IMG/VR virus record: IMGVR_UViG_3300020183_006548 | Span: 1 to 36,555 of that record | From: a virus | DNA length: 36,555 nucleotides | Reading direction: 5' to 3' (one strand) | Shown: positions 14,185 to 22,403 of the stretch, piece by piece | Numbering within the stretch: the first letter of the stretch is position 1 | Layout of the letters: every line of letters starts with the position of its first letter | Translations under genes and position numbers: made by a program | Notes under the pieces: generated by a model | The model's input: only the letters and a program-made list of their open reading frames with translations | Told to the model about the DNA's origin: nothing | Databases searched by the model: none

Positions 14185-14348
14185 CAAACGAAGAAATTAT
14201 AGATGAGTTGTTGCACCAAGCTTATGAGTTGAAAATTCGTGATCAGGTATTAGATCTTTCAAGACTTTTGAGAGAAAAAAATAATAAAATGACGATGTTA
14301 GAATCACTCGAATTAGCAATGGAACACATAAAATCAAGTTATGAATAA
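14181..14348 (+). CDS. Small helical protein (55 aa)
   Basis: ATG at 14181 overlaps the previous stop (ATGA), and its own TAA at 14346-14348 lies 8 nt inside the thymidylate synthase gene, so it is embedded in a coupled cluster. The sequence starts MTNEEIIDELLHQAYELKIR and ends EHIKSSYE, all helical. Short genes of this kind (MTNEEII...LL.EA) recur, as I recall, in large Bacteroidota phages. Function unknown. Confidence 0.7.
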   Translation: MTNEEIIDELLHQAYELKIRDQVLDLSRLLREKNNKMTMLESLELAMEHIKSSYE

Positions 14349-15447
14349 TTTAGATTCAAGTTATCAAGCCTTATTGAAAGATATTCTCAGTACAGGTGTG
14401 GAAAAAAAAGATAGGACTGGAACTGGTACCATATCAGTTTTTGGTAGACAAATTCGTCACAAGATGAGTGAAGGGTTTCCATTACTCACAACAAAAAAGA
14501 TGCATTGGAAATCGATTGTAACAGAACTCCTATGGTTTTTAAGAGGTGATACAAACATTAAATACTTAGTTGATAATAATTGCCATATTTGGGATGGAGA
14601 CGCTTATAAAAACTGGGTATTAAAAAATTCAGAACCTGACCCATATTGTTTGACACAAGAAGAATTCATCAACAAAATTAAAACCGATGATGAGTTTGCT
14701 AAGAAATGGGGTGAATTGGGACCAATCTACGGTAAGCAATGGAGGAGTTGGAAAGGATTTCATGAAGGACAACATGACATATTAAAAGTAATTGAGGGTA
14801 TTGAAAAACATAAAGATTACTTAGAAGGTACAGACCAAATTTTTAATCTAATCTATAATCTTAAAACAAATCCAGACTCAAGACGATTAATGGTATCAGC
14901 TTGGAATGTAGGTGAATTAGACCAAATGGTTCTTCCACCTTGTCATTATGGATTTCAAGTTTATACAAGAGAATTGAGTGGCGAGGAGAGATGGAAACTA
15001 TTGGAACAAAAAATGGGTACAGAAAAATTCAAATCTACAGTCGATGATCTAATACCATTCGGTGGTGGGTTGAGTGAAGAATTGCAATTATACAATATAC
15101 CAAAACGAACAATCTCTTTAATGTGGAATCAACGTTCAGTAGATACATTTTTAGGATTACCATTTAACATTGCTTCCTATGGATTACTACTTGAAATAAT
15201 TGCTAAGGAAGTGAACATGATACCTGAAGAATTGATTGGAAACCTCGGTGATACCCATTTATATTCGAATCATATCGAACAAGCAAAGGAACAAATTGTT
15301 AGAACACCATTTGAGTTACCTACAATCAAGATAGAAGATGAAGTAGTATGGACAGAATATAATTGTTTACCATCCTATAAAATCGATGACTTTACTCTAA
15401 AAAACTACAAATCACACCTAACAATTAAAGCACCATTGTCAAATTAA
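14341..15447 (+). CDS. thyA: Thymidylate synthase (ThyA type)
   Basis: 368 residues. Catalytic Cys201 lies in LPPCHYGFQVY. Phosphate-binding Arg25 and Arg181-182 (SRRLMVSAWN), GPIYGKQWR and GDTHLYSNH are all present. The residue that separates dUMP from dCMP enzymes is Asn276 (GLPFNIASYG), so the enzyme should methylate dUMP to dTMP rather than make 5-hydroxymethyl-dCMP. Two insertions relative to the 264-residue E. coli enzyme are visible: about residues 86-122 and 211-250. No dihydrofolate reductase is seen nearby. It overlaps the 55-aa gene by 8 nt. Confidence 0.97.
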   Translation: MNNLDSSYQALLKDILSTGVEKKDRTGTGTISVFGRQIRHKMSEGFPLLTTKKMHWKSIVTELLWFLRGDTNIKYLVDNNCHIWDGDAYKNWVLKNSEPDPYCLTQEEFINKIKTDDEFAKKWGELGPIYGKQWRSWKGFHEGQHDILKVIEGIEKHKDYLEGTDQIFNLIYNLKTNPDSRRLMVSAWNVGELDQMVLPPCHYGFQVYTRELSGEERWKLLEQKMGTEKFKSTVDDLIPFGGGLSEELQLYNIPKRTISLMWNQRSVDTFLGLPFNIASYGLLLEIIAKEVNMIPEELIGNLGDTHLYSNHIEQAKEQIVRTPFELPTIKIEDEVVWTEYNCLPSYKIDDFTLKNYKSHLTIKAPLSN

Positions 15448-15452
15448 AAAAT

Positions 15453-16937
15453 ATGAAAAAAACAGTTATAACACTGACCTTATTAGCAATCACTTTTTGC
15501 CTATTTTTCTACATGTGTTCAAATAGAAATTTAGGAGAAACTAAATTTAATTTTTCTATTGTAGAAAATAAAGATTTTAAAAATCTTCCTGCATTACAAT
15601 CTTTTGCATTTGCCACGCATAAAGATTATTGGATTATTTTAGGAGGAAGAACAAATGGATTTCACGGTTTTCCAAATCAACCAACTCCCGCTTTTCCTTA
15701 TTCAAAAGCTAATAAGTACATATATGTCTATGATACAAAAACACATATTCTTGATAGTATGAGTGTTTATGAATTGCCACAAACAATTCAAAATCAGTAT
15801 GCAACCACAAATATGCAACAAACCCAATATAGAGATTTTCTTTATTTGTGTGGTGGATATGGTAAAGCTGGTTCATCTTCTTCATCAAAATTCATAACAG
15901 ATAGTACTATCTCGAGAATAAATTTACCTGCGTTAATAGAAAGAGTTTCTCTTAAACGAAAAAATATAATGCTTGAAACAATATTCGCTTTTGATTCAAA
16001 TCCGAACCTTCATGTTTGTGCTACTGGCGGGGAATTAATAAGACTTGAAAATGGTAGTTTCTATCTTTGTGTTGGACATAGATATTATGGAGAATATGTA
16101 GATACTTTGCCGGCTCCAATACAAAAATATAGAAACAATGTTACGGTTTTTGATTTAATAGAAAAATCAAATTCTATTTCTATAAATCCATCTACCATAA
16201 AAATAATAACAGATGGTCTTCCAGACAGCACTACTCAATTTCGTAGACGAGATTTAGTTGTTGCTCCAGAAATATTGGGAGATAAAAAATCTGTTGGTAT
16301 CAGTATTTACGGAGGAGTTTTCACTAAAAAAAATGGAACACCTTATTTGCATCCAATTTATTTATCAGAAAAATCATATAAAGTTTCTCCATTTGAACAA
16401 CCTTCAAATCACTATTCAGCAGCACACATTGAAATGTATTCAAAAGAAAGCAACAAAATGTTTACAACCATTGTGGGCGGAATAGTAGATGGTTTTTCAG
16501 ATACATCTTATGCAAGTTTTACAAAAAAGATTTTAACATTAGAAAAGAATTATGAATTAGATAGTGTAAAATCATTTTATAATAAAACAGAGCTTGAAAC
16601 GTTTATGGGTTCAGAATCTGTGTTTGCGTTATCGAATAATTTATCTAAATACAAAAACAATTACAGTATCATAGATTTTGATAAAATACCAGTTATGAAC
16701 AAAGATTCAGATTCTTTATTGATAGGATATATTTACGGAGGAATTTTATCAACAGCTGCAACATCAAATCAATATCCAAAACCTGGAGAAACTTTTAAAC
16801 CAACATTTTCTTCAAATAAAGTTTATTCTGTTTACATAAACAAATATTCAGAAGGAACGGAGTCAAACAATAATATTATTTTTGTTTTTTTAATTTTTAT
16901 TATTTTTATTGTTATTGCGATATCAAACAAAAAATAA
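15453..16937 (+). CDS. Kelch-like beta-propeller membrane-anchored protein
   Basis: 494 residues. The N-terminus (MKKTVITLTLLAITFCLFFY) is a signal sequence, and the C-terminus is a single hydrophobic helix followed by a basic tail (IIFVFLIFIIFIVIAISNKK). In between, repeated strands with GG-Y/R patterns (WIILGGRTNG, LYLCGGYGKAG, ISIYGGVF, TTIVGGIVDG, IGYIYGGILS) suggest a kelch-type propeller facing outside the cytosol. It starts 5 nt after thymidylate synthase. It looks like a host-derived surface gene rather than a phage replication gene; codons are especially AT rich. Function unknown, possibly surface exclusion or adhesion. Confidence 0.75.
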   Translation: MKKTVITLTLLAITFCLFFYMCSNRNLGETKFNFSIVENKDFKNLPALQSFAFATHKDYWIILGGRTNGFHGFPNQPTPAFPYSKANKYIYVYDTKTHILDSMSVYELPQTIQNQYATTNMQQTQYRDFLYLCGGYGKAGSSSSSKFITDSTISRINLPALIERVSLKRKNIMLETIFAFDSNPNLHVCATGGELIRLENGSFYLCVGHRYYGEYVDTLPAPIQKYRNNVTVFDLIEKSNSISINPSTIKIITDGLPDSTTQFRRRDLVVAPEILGDKKSVGISIYGGVFTKKNGTPYLHPIYLSEKSYKVSPFEQPSNHYSAAHIEMYSKESNKMFTTIVGGIVDGFSDTSYASFTKKILTLEKNYELDSVKSFYNKTELETFMGSESVFALSNNLSKYKNNYSIIDFDKIPVMNKDSDSLLIGYIYGGILSTAATSNQYPKPGETFKPTFSSNKVYSVYINKYSEGTESNNNIIFVFLIFIIFIVIAISNKK

Positions 16938-17002
16938 GTAAAGTACCTTTATCAAATTAAAAAAATAATTAACTAAAAAATTTTTAAAATCAGAGAAAAA
17001 AT

Positions 17003-17716
17003 ATGTCATATCTCAATACTCCAACACCTGTAGTAGAAGCTTTTATACGTGGTAATTTTTTACGTAATCAAGAGGACTCTTTTGATAAAAAGTTTCCTTG
17101 CTACATTTTCGGTATGTCTTCAATACCAGCACAAGCACCGTTGTTTCATTTTATAATGGAAGACGGGGGTCTATGGTGGAGAATGCCAATACATGCTTTT
17201 TGTTGGAAAGAAGAATCTGAACAACAAGAATTAGATGAACTTGTATTATGGGATTCCTATACTTACCATGTTGGAGTTACTTGTTTTCCTATTCTAAAAA
17301 ATAAAACTTGTAAGTTTGTTTCGAGACGAAGGGTAGAATATTCTGGAAGATATCTTTTTACTCTTGATTGGGGAAGTTCAAACGATATGAGTGATACTGA
17401 TTTTGGGCTTAGTGAGTTTCCTTCACAACATAAATGTGGTCATTTTATCGCAATGGATAACGGAAACTTTGCGATTCAACCTAATAATCGACTCAAAATG
17501 CATGACCCATCATTTACAGTAAAACAAGAAACTGTAATCAATAGAAAATATAATACAACCCTTTGGACTGCAGAAAGAAATTCACGTTGGGTTACACCTG
17601 ATACCGATATAATGAATTATGACCACACCGATTTATTAAAAGGAGAATCCAACAAAGAGCGGTCAGAATATTACGATAAAATGGACTCCGAAAACCATGA
17701 AAATAATATTCGATAA
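17003..17716 (+). CDS. Conserved phage protein of unknown function
   Basis: 237 residues, Trp/Tyr/His rich. Landmarks are MSYLNTPTPVVEAFIRGNF, FHFIMEDGGLWWRMPIHAF, YLFTLDWGSS, HKCGHFIAMDNGNFAIQPNN and a C-terminal RWVTPDTD. I recall this combination (CGH...DNGN...QPNNR) in a conserved gene of T4-like cyano- and pelagiphages with no assigned function. There is no signal peptide or membrane segment. It overlaps the next gene by 20 nt. Confidence 0.8.
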   Translation: MSYLNTPTPVVEAFIRGNFLRNQEDSFDKKFPCYIFGMSSIPAQAPLFHFIMEDGGLWWRMPIHAFCWKEESEQQELDELVLWDSYTYHVGVTCFPILKNKTCKFVSRRRVEYSGRYLFTLDWGSSNDMSDTDFGLSEFPSQHKCGHFIAMDNGNFAIQPNNRLKMHDPSFTVKQETVINRKYNTTLWTAERNSRWVTPDTDIMNYDHTDLLKGESNKERSEYYDKMDSENHENNIR

Positions 17717-18314
17717 TACTCACGGTCATGTAGTTGGTGACAAAGTTTTTTGTGAAGTATGGGCTTTACCTGAAGGAGAAAGTGAAGATACTCTTTTAGA
17801 AAATGGTTGGTTGCCCACCACACGTGGTTTTTGGTACCAATCACAAAGCATTCGTATAAATTCAGAAAAAATAGTGTTTGGAAAAAAACAAACTAAAATA
17901 TTACCTAAATTAAAATGTAATTTCTTTGATTATTGTGGCCAAAAAGAAATAGATACTTTCTTCATAAATTTCTTCGCAGATAAAGAATTCGATATGAATG
18001 AATTTTATAAATACAATTCTGAAAACTACAAACTGAAAATTATGTCCGTAGAACTAAATTCAGAAATTGTTGCCTACACTAGATTTATGGTTTTCAATAA
18101 ATCACTTTTAGGATTTGAAAGTGGATACAAAAATGGATTACCAAAATACTCTTTAGGGTTTAACTCAATTTATCTTCTATCAAACTACGGAAAGGAACTC
18201 GGTAAAAAATATTTATACATATTTGAGGGATACAAAGATTTGTTTCCACACAAACTTCAGTTGTTAGGCTCCGAATATTGGGAGGGTGAGGAGTGGTTAT
18301 CAAGTGATATTTAA
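17697..18314 (+). CDS. Possible GNAT-fold or arginyl-tRNA-protein transferase-like protein
   Basis: 205 residues. The C-terminal part IVAYTRFMVFNKSLLGFESG followed by LGFNSIYLLSNYGKELGKKY and GSEYWEGEEW resembles the GNAT-like domain of aminoacyl-tRNA-protein transferases (ATE/Bpt), where a helix with many basic residues follows a strand ending in S-I-Y-L. The N-terminal part (CEVWALPEG, GFWYQSQSIRIN) is unlike that family, and the Cys-rich N-degron domain of ATE is missing. The assignment is tentative. It overlaps the upstream gene by 20 nt. Confidence 0.5.
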   Translation: MKIIFDNTHGHVVGDKVFCEVWALPEGESEDTLLENGWLPTTRGFWYQSQSIRINSEKIVFGKKQTKILPKLKCNFFDYCGQKEIDTFFINFFADKEFDMNEFYKYNSENYKLKIMSVELNSEIVAYTRFMVFNKSLLGFESGYKNGLPKYSLGFNSIYLLSNYGKELGKKYLYIFEGYKDLFPHKLQLLGSEYWEGEEWLSSDI

Positions 18315-18318
18315 TTAT

Positions 18319-19032
18319 ATGAAGGACGCGAACTACAGACAGATTGACGCAACTATAGAAAAACTTGAAAAATTCGAAAAAATATTATTTCTGACTTGTT
18401 CAAATAGAGCGAAAGAAATCGAAAAAAAACAAACACCAAAATCAACCATATTGGCGGAGGTAATTGCTGAAAACTCCAACAATGTAACAATAATAAATGT
18501 ACCCGACCTCAATATCTACCCATGTGAAGGTAATGTGTCTTTAGAGGAAGGGAACAGGTGTGGTCTCAAAGAGGCTCTTCTCAAAAACAAAGAAAAAAAT
18601 CCATCAGGTTATCACAGATGTTGGGCTTCGTTGAATAATCCTGATGATGAGTTGTGGAAAATCTCCAAGGAGTTGTTTGAATCTGATTGTGTTATCTTTT
18701 TTTGTTCTGTGAGATGGGGTCAAACAAACATGTTTTACCAAAAACTAATAGAGAGACTGAATTGGATTAATAATCGATACATCCCTTTGGGGGAATCTAA
18801 CATCATAAAAGATATCACCTCAGGTATGATAATTGTTGGACAACATGAAGGTGCCGATAAAATTTGTGAGCTTCAATATGAGGTTCACAAATATTATGGT
18901 TTCAAAGCAGATAAAAGTCTTTATTGGTATTGGATGGCAGAGGATATAAATTTTCAGAAGGAAACAATGAGTGGTTACAAAAAAAGTTATCCTGAATTTT
19001 TCAAAGAATTCAAAATAAATAAAGTCAATTAA
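18319..19032 (+). CDS. NADPH-dependent FMN reductase / flavodoxin-like protein
   Basis: 237 residues starting at ATG 18319; an in-frame ATG at 18286 would lie inside the preceding gene. Strand one (KILFLTCSNRAKE) leads into the FMN-phosphate loop. DCVIFFCSVRWGQTNMFYQK (the S-R/W-G-Q-x-N-x-x-Y flavodoxin-fold segment) and GMIIVGQHEG support an NAD(P)H-dependent FMN reductase or flavodoxin-like fold. The family reduces quinones, azo compounds or FMN. It could supply reducing power to the 2OG or TS reactions, but that is speculation. Confidence 0.75.
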   Translation: MKDANYRQIDATIEKLEKFEKILFLTCSNRAKEIEKKQTPKSTILAEVIAENSNNVTIINVPDLNIYPCEGNVSLEEGNRCGLKEALLKNKEKNPSGYHRCWASLNNPDDELWKISKELFESDCVIFFCSVRWGQTNMFYQKLIERLNWINNRYIPLGESNIIKDITSGMIIVGQHEGADKICELQYEVHKYYGFKADKSLYWYWMAEDINFQKETMSGYKKSYPEFFKEFKINKVN

Positions 19033-19082
19033 CAATCAATTGAATAAAGAGAATATTTCCCCCATCTATTAAAAATAATTTC

Positions 19083-19091
19083 ATATTTATT
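19083..19091 (+). promoter_or_regulatory. Candidate late promoter box (ATATTTATT)
   Basis: ATATTTATT followed by TGT and the ATG at 19095. The distance of only 3 nt means either a leaderless transcript or another role for the motif at start codons. Confidence 0.4.
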
Positions 19092-19094
19092 TGT

Positions 19095-19652
19095 ATGACT
19101 CTTCCTCATGTGAAAAAGTTTTTTTTATTTATCGGATTTATACTCTCAGTACAATTTTCAACTTTTTCTCAAACTGAAAAACAAATTAAAAATAAGTTTC
19201 CTACAAAATTTGAAAATAACGAATACACCAATAAAAGTTACACTACGTTTGACGATGTAGACCTTTATAGTTTACAAGCTTATCCAAATCTTTATAGGTT
19301 TATGGAAAATTGGATTGGTACACCTTATAGATTGGGGGGTACAAATAGAAGAGGAGTTGATTGTACACAATTTAACATACGTTTATACAAAGATGTTTAC
19401 AATTTAGATTTAGAAAATACTGCGCAAAAACAATGGGAACAAACCCTAAGAATTTCGAAAGATTTCTTGAGTTGTGGGGACTTAGTGTTTTTCAGAAATA
19501 AACTTTCTCAATCAAGTTGGCATACAGGGGTCTATATTGGCAATTCTTTTTTTATACATGCATCAAAACGAAATGATGGAGTAAGGATTAATTCAATAGA
19601 TGAACCAATCTACAAAGAAGAATTTATAGGTTCAGGTAGATTGTTAAAATAA
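19095..19652 (+). CDS. Secreted NlpC/P60 peptidoglycan endopeptidase
   Basis: 185 residues. A signal peptide (about residues 1-25, ending FSTFSQ) is followed by an NlpC/P60 domain: Cys90 in RRGVDCTQFN, His143 in SSWHTGVYIGN and His155 in SFFIHAS form the catalytic triad, with GTPYRLGG and SCGDLVFF as supporting motifs. These enzymes cut D-iGlu-mDAP bonds of the stem peptide in the periplasm. It is distinct from the GH19 endolysin at 28.4 kb, which has no signal. A secreted hydrolase in a phage may loosen the wall during late infection or derive from the host. It carries a TATTTATT box upstream. Confidence 0.9.
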   Translation: MTLPHVKKFFLFIGFILSVQFSTFSQTEKQIKNKFPTKFENNEYTNKSYTTFDDVDLYSLQAYPNLYRFMENWIGTPYRLGGTNRRGVDCTQFNIRLYKDVYNLDLENTAQKQWEQTLRISKDFLSCGDLVFFRNKLSQSSWHTGVYIGNSFFIHASKRNDGVRINSIDEPIYKEEFIGSGRLLK

Positions 19653-19763
19653 TTTATGATTGATGAAATTATATCTTAAATTCTAGTATCAATAACAATT
19701 GAATGGAAAGAAGCTATAAAATTACATTATTATCGTCAAAATATTCAAGATAGGGTTAAAAAT

Positions 19764-19796
19764 TTTGTGTTATTAAATTAAAAAGAGTTACCTTTG
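19764..19796 (+). promoter_or_regulatory. Bacteroidota-type promoter of the umuC unit
   Basis: TTTG at 19764-19767, a 21-nt spacer and TACCTTTG at 19789-19796 fit the TTTG/TAnnTTTG consensus. The first start codon is 25 nt further, at 19822. The 169 nt between 19653 and 19821 hold no other feature that I can support. Confidence 0.7.
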
Positions 19797-19821
19797 TGTT
19801 ATAACGGGCAAGTCTGAATTT

Positions 19822-19932
19822 ATGAAAAATAGAGTTTGTGAAATTTTAAATCACCACAAATTTGAATATTACGCCACCGTGCATAATTCGGGAAAGGTAA
19901 TTATCATCTTTGACAAAGAGTTTATGTCATGA
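19822..19932 (+). CDS. Small protein coupled to umuC (36 aa)
   Basis: ATG at 19822 and TGA at 19930-19932, which overlaps the umuC ATG at 19929 (ATGA). The peptide starts MKNRVCEILNHHKFEYYATV and ends in an IIIFDKEFMS strand, a helix-beta-hairpin pattern. It is the first gene after a clear host-type promoter, so it is very likely translated. It may only serve to couple translation of umuC or may be a small partner protein. Confidence 0.65.
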   Translation: MKNRVCEILNHHKFEYYATVHNSGKVIIIFDKEFMS

Positions 19933-21134
19933 TATCCAAAAAAATTGGTATTGTAGATTGTAATAATTTTTATGTTAGTTGTGAGAGAGTATTCAATCCT
20001 GTTTCAACTGGTCGTCCTACAGTTGTATTATCAAATAACGATGGTTGTGTAATTGCTAGATCTCAAGAAGCAAAAGATTTAGGAATAAAAATGGGAGAAC
20101 CTTTCTTTCAAAAAAAAGAATTTATGGACGAACATAGATTTTGTGTTTATTCCTCCAACTATAATCTTTATGGTGACATGTCCGATCGTGTTATGAGTGT
20201 GATTAGAGAACACGTATCTTCTCTTGAAATATATTCAATTGATGAATCTTTTATTGATGTTTCTCATGTTGAAGAAAAGGATATGATGGACTTTCTCCAC
20301 ATCATCAGAGAAGATGTTAAAAAAAGAATTGGTATCCCTGTTTCGATTGGGGTTGGTCCAAACAAAACTCTTGCAAAACTCACCTCACATATTGCAAAAC
20401 AAAACTCAAATTATAAAGGAGTGTGTTCTTTTTGGGATCTTGAAGAAGTAAGAAATATGTATTATGGTATTGACGTTGGTGAAGTTTGGGGTATTGGTAG
20501 AAAATGGAAAAAGAAATTAAATTCTATTGGTGTGGATAGCGTTGGTCAGTTTGTCAACTCAACTGATGGGTGGATTAGAAAAAACATGTCAATTCTTGGT
20601 CTTCGTACCAAATATGAACTTCTTGGACATTATTGTAATCCTATTGTAACAACACCTAAAACAAAAAAGAACGTTGCTTCTGCCAGATCTTTTGGACAGG
20701 ACGTAGATGACTTTTCTCAAATTGCCGAAGCAATGTATGTCTATATTCAAAACGGACTAAGAAAAATCAAAGATGACTCTTTGGAAGCCAAAAAAGCCAC
20801 CATATTTGTGTCGGGTAATAAACATAAAGGACAAACACATTCTTATTATAAAAGTGTCTCTTTTCAAAAAGCGACTTGTGATACTGAGGAGATATGGGCT
20901 CAAGTCTATCCAGAACTACGTAAACTGTTCAAAAAAGACAAATCTTATAAAAAATGTGGTATTGTATTCTCAGAATTAACCCCCTCTAATCAACATCAGA
21001 TTACGTTATTCCAATCATCTCTTCAAATGGTATCTCCACCATCTAACACAGAAAAAAAATGGGAGATGAAACAAGAATTTATAACAAAAAAATATACAAC
21101 GAAGTGGGAGGATATTCCCGAGTGTTTTGTTTAA
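19929..21134 (+). CDS. umuC: Y-family DNA polymerase, UmuC type
   Basis: 401 residues. IGIVDCNNFYVSCERVF carries the first catalytic Asp10 and the steric-gate Tyr15. SSNYNLYGDMS and YSIDESFID (Asp105-Glu106) give the other catalytic acids. VSIGVGPNKTLAKL and WGIGRKWKKKL (helix-hairpin-helix-like) follow, then the little-finger domain begins with KNVASARSFG. The length is slightly less than the 422 residues of E. coli UmuC; the C-terminal tail (EKKWEMKQEFITKKYTTKW) is shorter. It performs translesion synthesis, here probably with the UmuD-like protein at 12.3 kb. Its stop overlaps the convergent gene's stop by 4 nt (TTAA). Confidence 0.97.
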   Translation: MISKKIGIVDCNNFYVSCERVFNPVSTGRPTVVLSNNDGCVIARSQEAKDLGIKMGEPFFQKKEFMDEHRFCVYSSNYNLYGDMSDRVMSVIREHVSSLEIYSIDESFIDVSHVEEKDMMDFLHIIREDVKKRIGIPVSIGVGPNKTLAKLTSHIAKQNSNYKGVCSFWDLEEVRNMYYGIDVGEVWGIGRKWKKKLNSIGVDSVGQFVNSTDGWIRKNMSILGLRTKYELLGHYCNPIVTTPKTKKNVASARSFGQDVDDFSQIAEAMYVYIQNGLRKIKDDSLEAKKATIFVSGNKHKGQTHSYYKSVSFQKATCDTEEIWAQVYPELRKLFKKDKSYKKCGIVFSELTPSNQHQITLFQSSLQMVSPPSNTEKKWEMKQEFITKKYTTKWEDIPECFV

Positions 21135-21739
21135 CGGTTAGGTAGGGGAAAACTAATGTAAATGTTCATCATCTTTTTGGCAAATTCTCTGAGATAACGT
21201 TGAGCATCTTCAATTTCCCATCCTTCCTTATTTTTATCCAAATATTTTACAGTACCAGCAATCATTATATCTCTTGCACGCTCTGCCATATCTAAAACCT
21301 TTTGAAATTTAGGATCATCTTCTCTACCCTCACCGAAGTATCTATCGATCCATTCTTTACCTCCAATTAAAAAAGGACCGGCTTCTAACATATTGACTGG
21401 CCCCGCTTCTCTTACAGCAACCAAAAAATCTCTGAGATATCTCCAATCGAAATTTTCAAAAATTTCATTGGATTTTTTGAATGCGGAATATTCAGGTGGT
21501 TCTTTTACTGATTCAGTTACTTTTTCCTTATCAAGTTTCCAAAAATCAGTTGCGGTTAGTAACGACAATCGACTACCATTATCCCAGTTGACTCTGATGA
21601 TTTCTTGACCGTCAGAGGACTCAAATGGATCTCTTGATACTCCACTTACAGTGCCTTTCGTACCTGGAGGAACGCCTAATTCCCCTTCCATATGATAACA
21701 GATTATTCTGTCTCCTTCTTTTAATTTCGGATTCATCAT
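21131..21739 (-). CDS. Conserved virion-like protein with SH3/KOW-like N-terminus
   Basis: 202 residues (MMNPK; either of the first two Met may start). Residues 5-70 form a small beta barrel pattern: KLKEGDRIICYHMEGE, PPGTKGTVSGVSRDPF, IIRVNWDNGSRLSLL. The rest is helical with a conserved-looking VREAGPVNMLEAGPFLIGG motif. I recall the combination in T4-like phages of Bacteroidota; no function is known. Controlled by a TATATTTATT box 3 nt upstream that faces a second box for the opposite gene. Confidence 0.8.
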   Translation of the reverse strand: MMNPKLKEGDRIICYHMEGELGVPPGTKGTVSGVSRDPFESSDGQEIIRVNWDNGSRLSLLTATDFWKLDKEKVTESVKEPPEYSAFKKSNEIFENFDWRYLRDFLVAVREAGPVNMLEAGPFLIGGKEWIDRYFGEGREDDPKFQKVLDMAERARDIMIAGTVKYLDKNKEGWEIEDAQRYLREFAKKMMNIYISFPLPNR

Positions 21740-21742
21740 TTT

Positions 21743-21752
21743 AATAAATATA
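21743..21752 (-). promoter_or_regulatory. Candidate late promoter box (TATATTTATT)
   Basis: The minus strand reads TATATTTATT, 3 nt before the ATG at 21739. It pairs with a plus-strand box 6 nt away at 21759, forming a divergent control region only 34 nt long. Confidence 0.45.
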
Positions 21753-21758
21753 ATTCAA

Positions 21759-21767
21759 GTATTTATT
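21759..21767 (+). promoter_or_regulatory. Candidate late promoter box (GTATTTATT)
   Basis: GTATTTATT lies 6 nt before the ATG at 21774, back to back with the leftward box at 21743-21752. Confidence 0.45.
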
Positions 21768-21773
21768 GTTTGT

Positions 21774-22403
21774 ATGAATTATTTGTTATCCGAGTCTCAA
21801 GTTCAATTAATTATTAGTGAATCTTTAAAAGAGAGATTCAGTGAAAATATGAAAGAACTTAACAAAATCAGCAAGAAGGTCATAGATGACGTTGCTTCGG
21901 TTTACAAGTTGAACTTCTCATTCCTTTTGACTTGGGGTGCTTCTCTCGGTGGTATGATTGGTCCCCTCAAGTCTTGGATAGAGGGTAACATACCAAATCT
22001 CAGTGATCAAGAAATTTCACTTCTTGCCCTCGGGGCTGTTGCTCATTTTTATTATGACAACGAAAAGAGATTAAAAAGTTTATACAAGAAAATATCAGAT
22101 AAGAATCTTGATAGTGAATTCGAGCTCGTACGATTAAAAGCTGATGAATTGAGAGTATCTTTCGGTAATTTTATAATGATGTTGGGTTTAACTGCATCAA
22201 GTATGATTAATACAATGTCATATGCATTCATTTTACCAATATTAGAGGATCTATATCACTTATCTGTTGGTGCCGATGACACCAAAGCACTCATTCAATT
22301 GATTGGTAAAAGACTCGTGGCCTCTGGTGTAATGGTTGTGACTGGTGCGGTTCTAATGAATTTGATTAAGAAATTAGTTTCTAAGTTTCAAGAAAAAGAT
22401 TAG
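21774..22403 (+). CDS. Virion-like polytopic membrane protein with leader
   Basis: 209 residues. The N-terminal leader MNYLLSESQVQLIISESLKE holds two (L/I)SE-S sites, the strongest match in the window to prohead-protease cleavage sites. Then come a helix and four likely membrane segments: about residues 48-68 (FSFLLTWGASLGGMIGPL), 80-95 (EISLLALGAVAHFYY), 132-155 (FIMMLGLTASSMINTM...) and 182-200 (SGVMVVTGAVLMNLI). I recognise the protein type from other T4-like phages of Bacteroidota. A packaged membrane-active protein could act during DNA entry; this is inference. The stop overlaps the convergent gene by 4 nt. Confidence 0.82.
   Translation: MNYLLSESQVQLIISESLKERFSENMKELNKISKKVIDDVASVYKLNFSFLLTWGASLGGMIGPLKSWIEGNIPNLSDQEISLLALGAVAHFYYDNEKRLKSLYKKISDKNLDSEFELVRLKADELRVSFGNFIMMLGLTASSMINTMSYAFILPILEDLYHLSVGADDTKALIQLIGKRLVASGVMVVTGAVLMNLIKKLVSKFQEKD

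Noticed and set aside
14341-15447. dCMP hydroxymethylase
   Set aside because: The position that is Asp in dCMP hydroxymethylases is Asn276 here (LPFNIAS), as in true thymidylate synthases.
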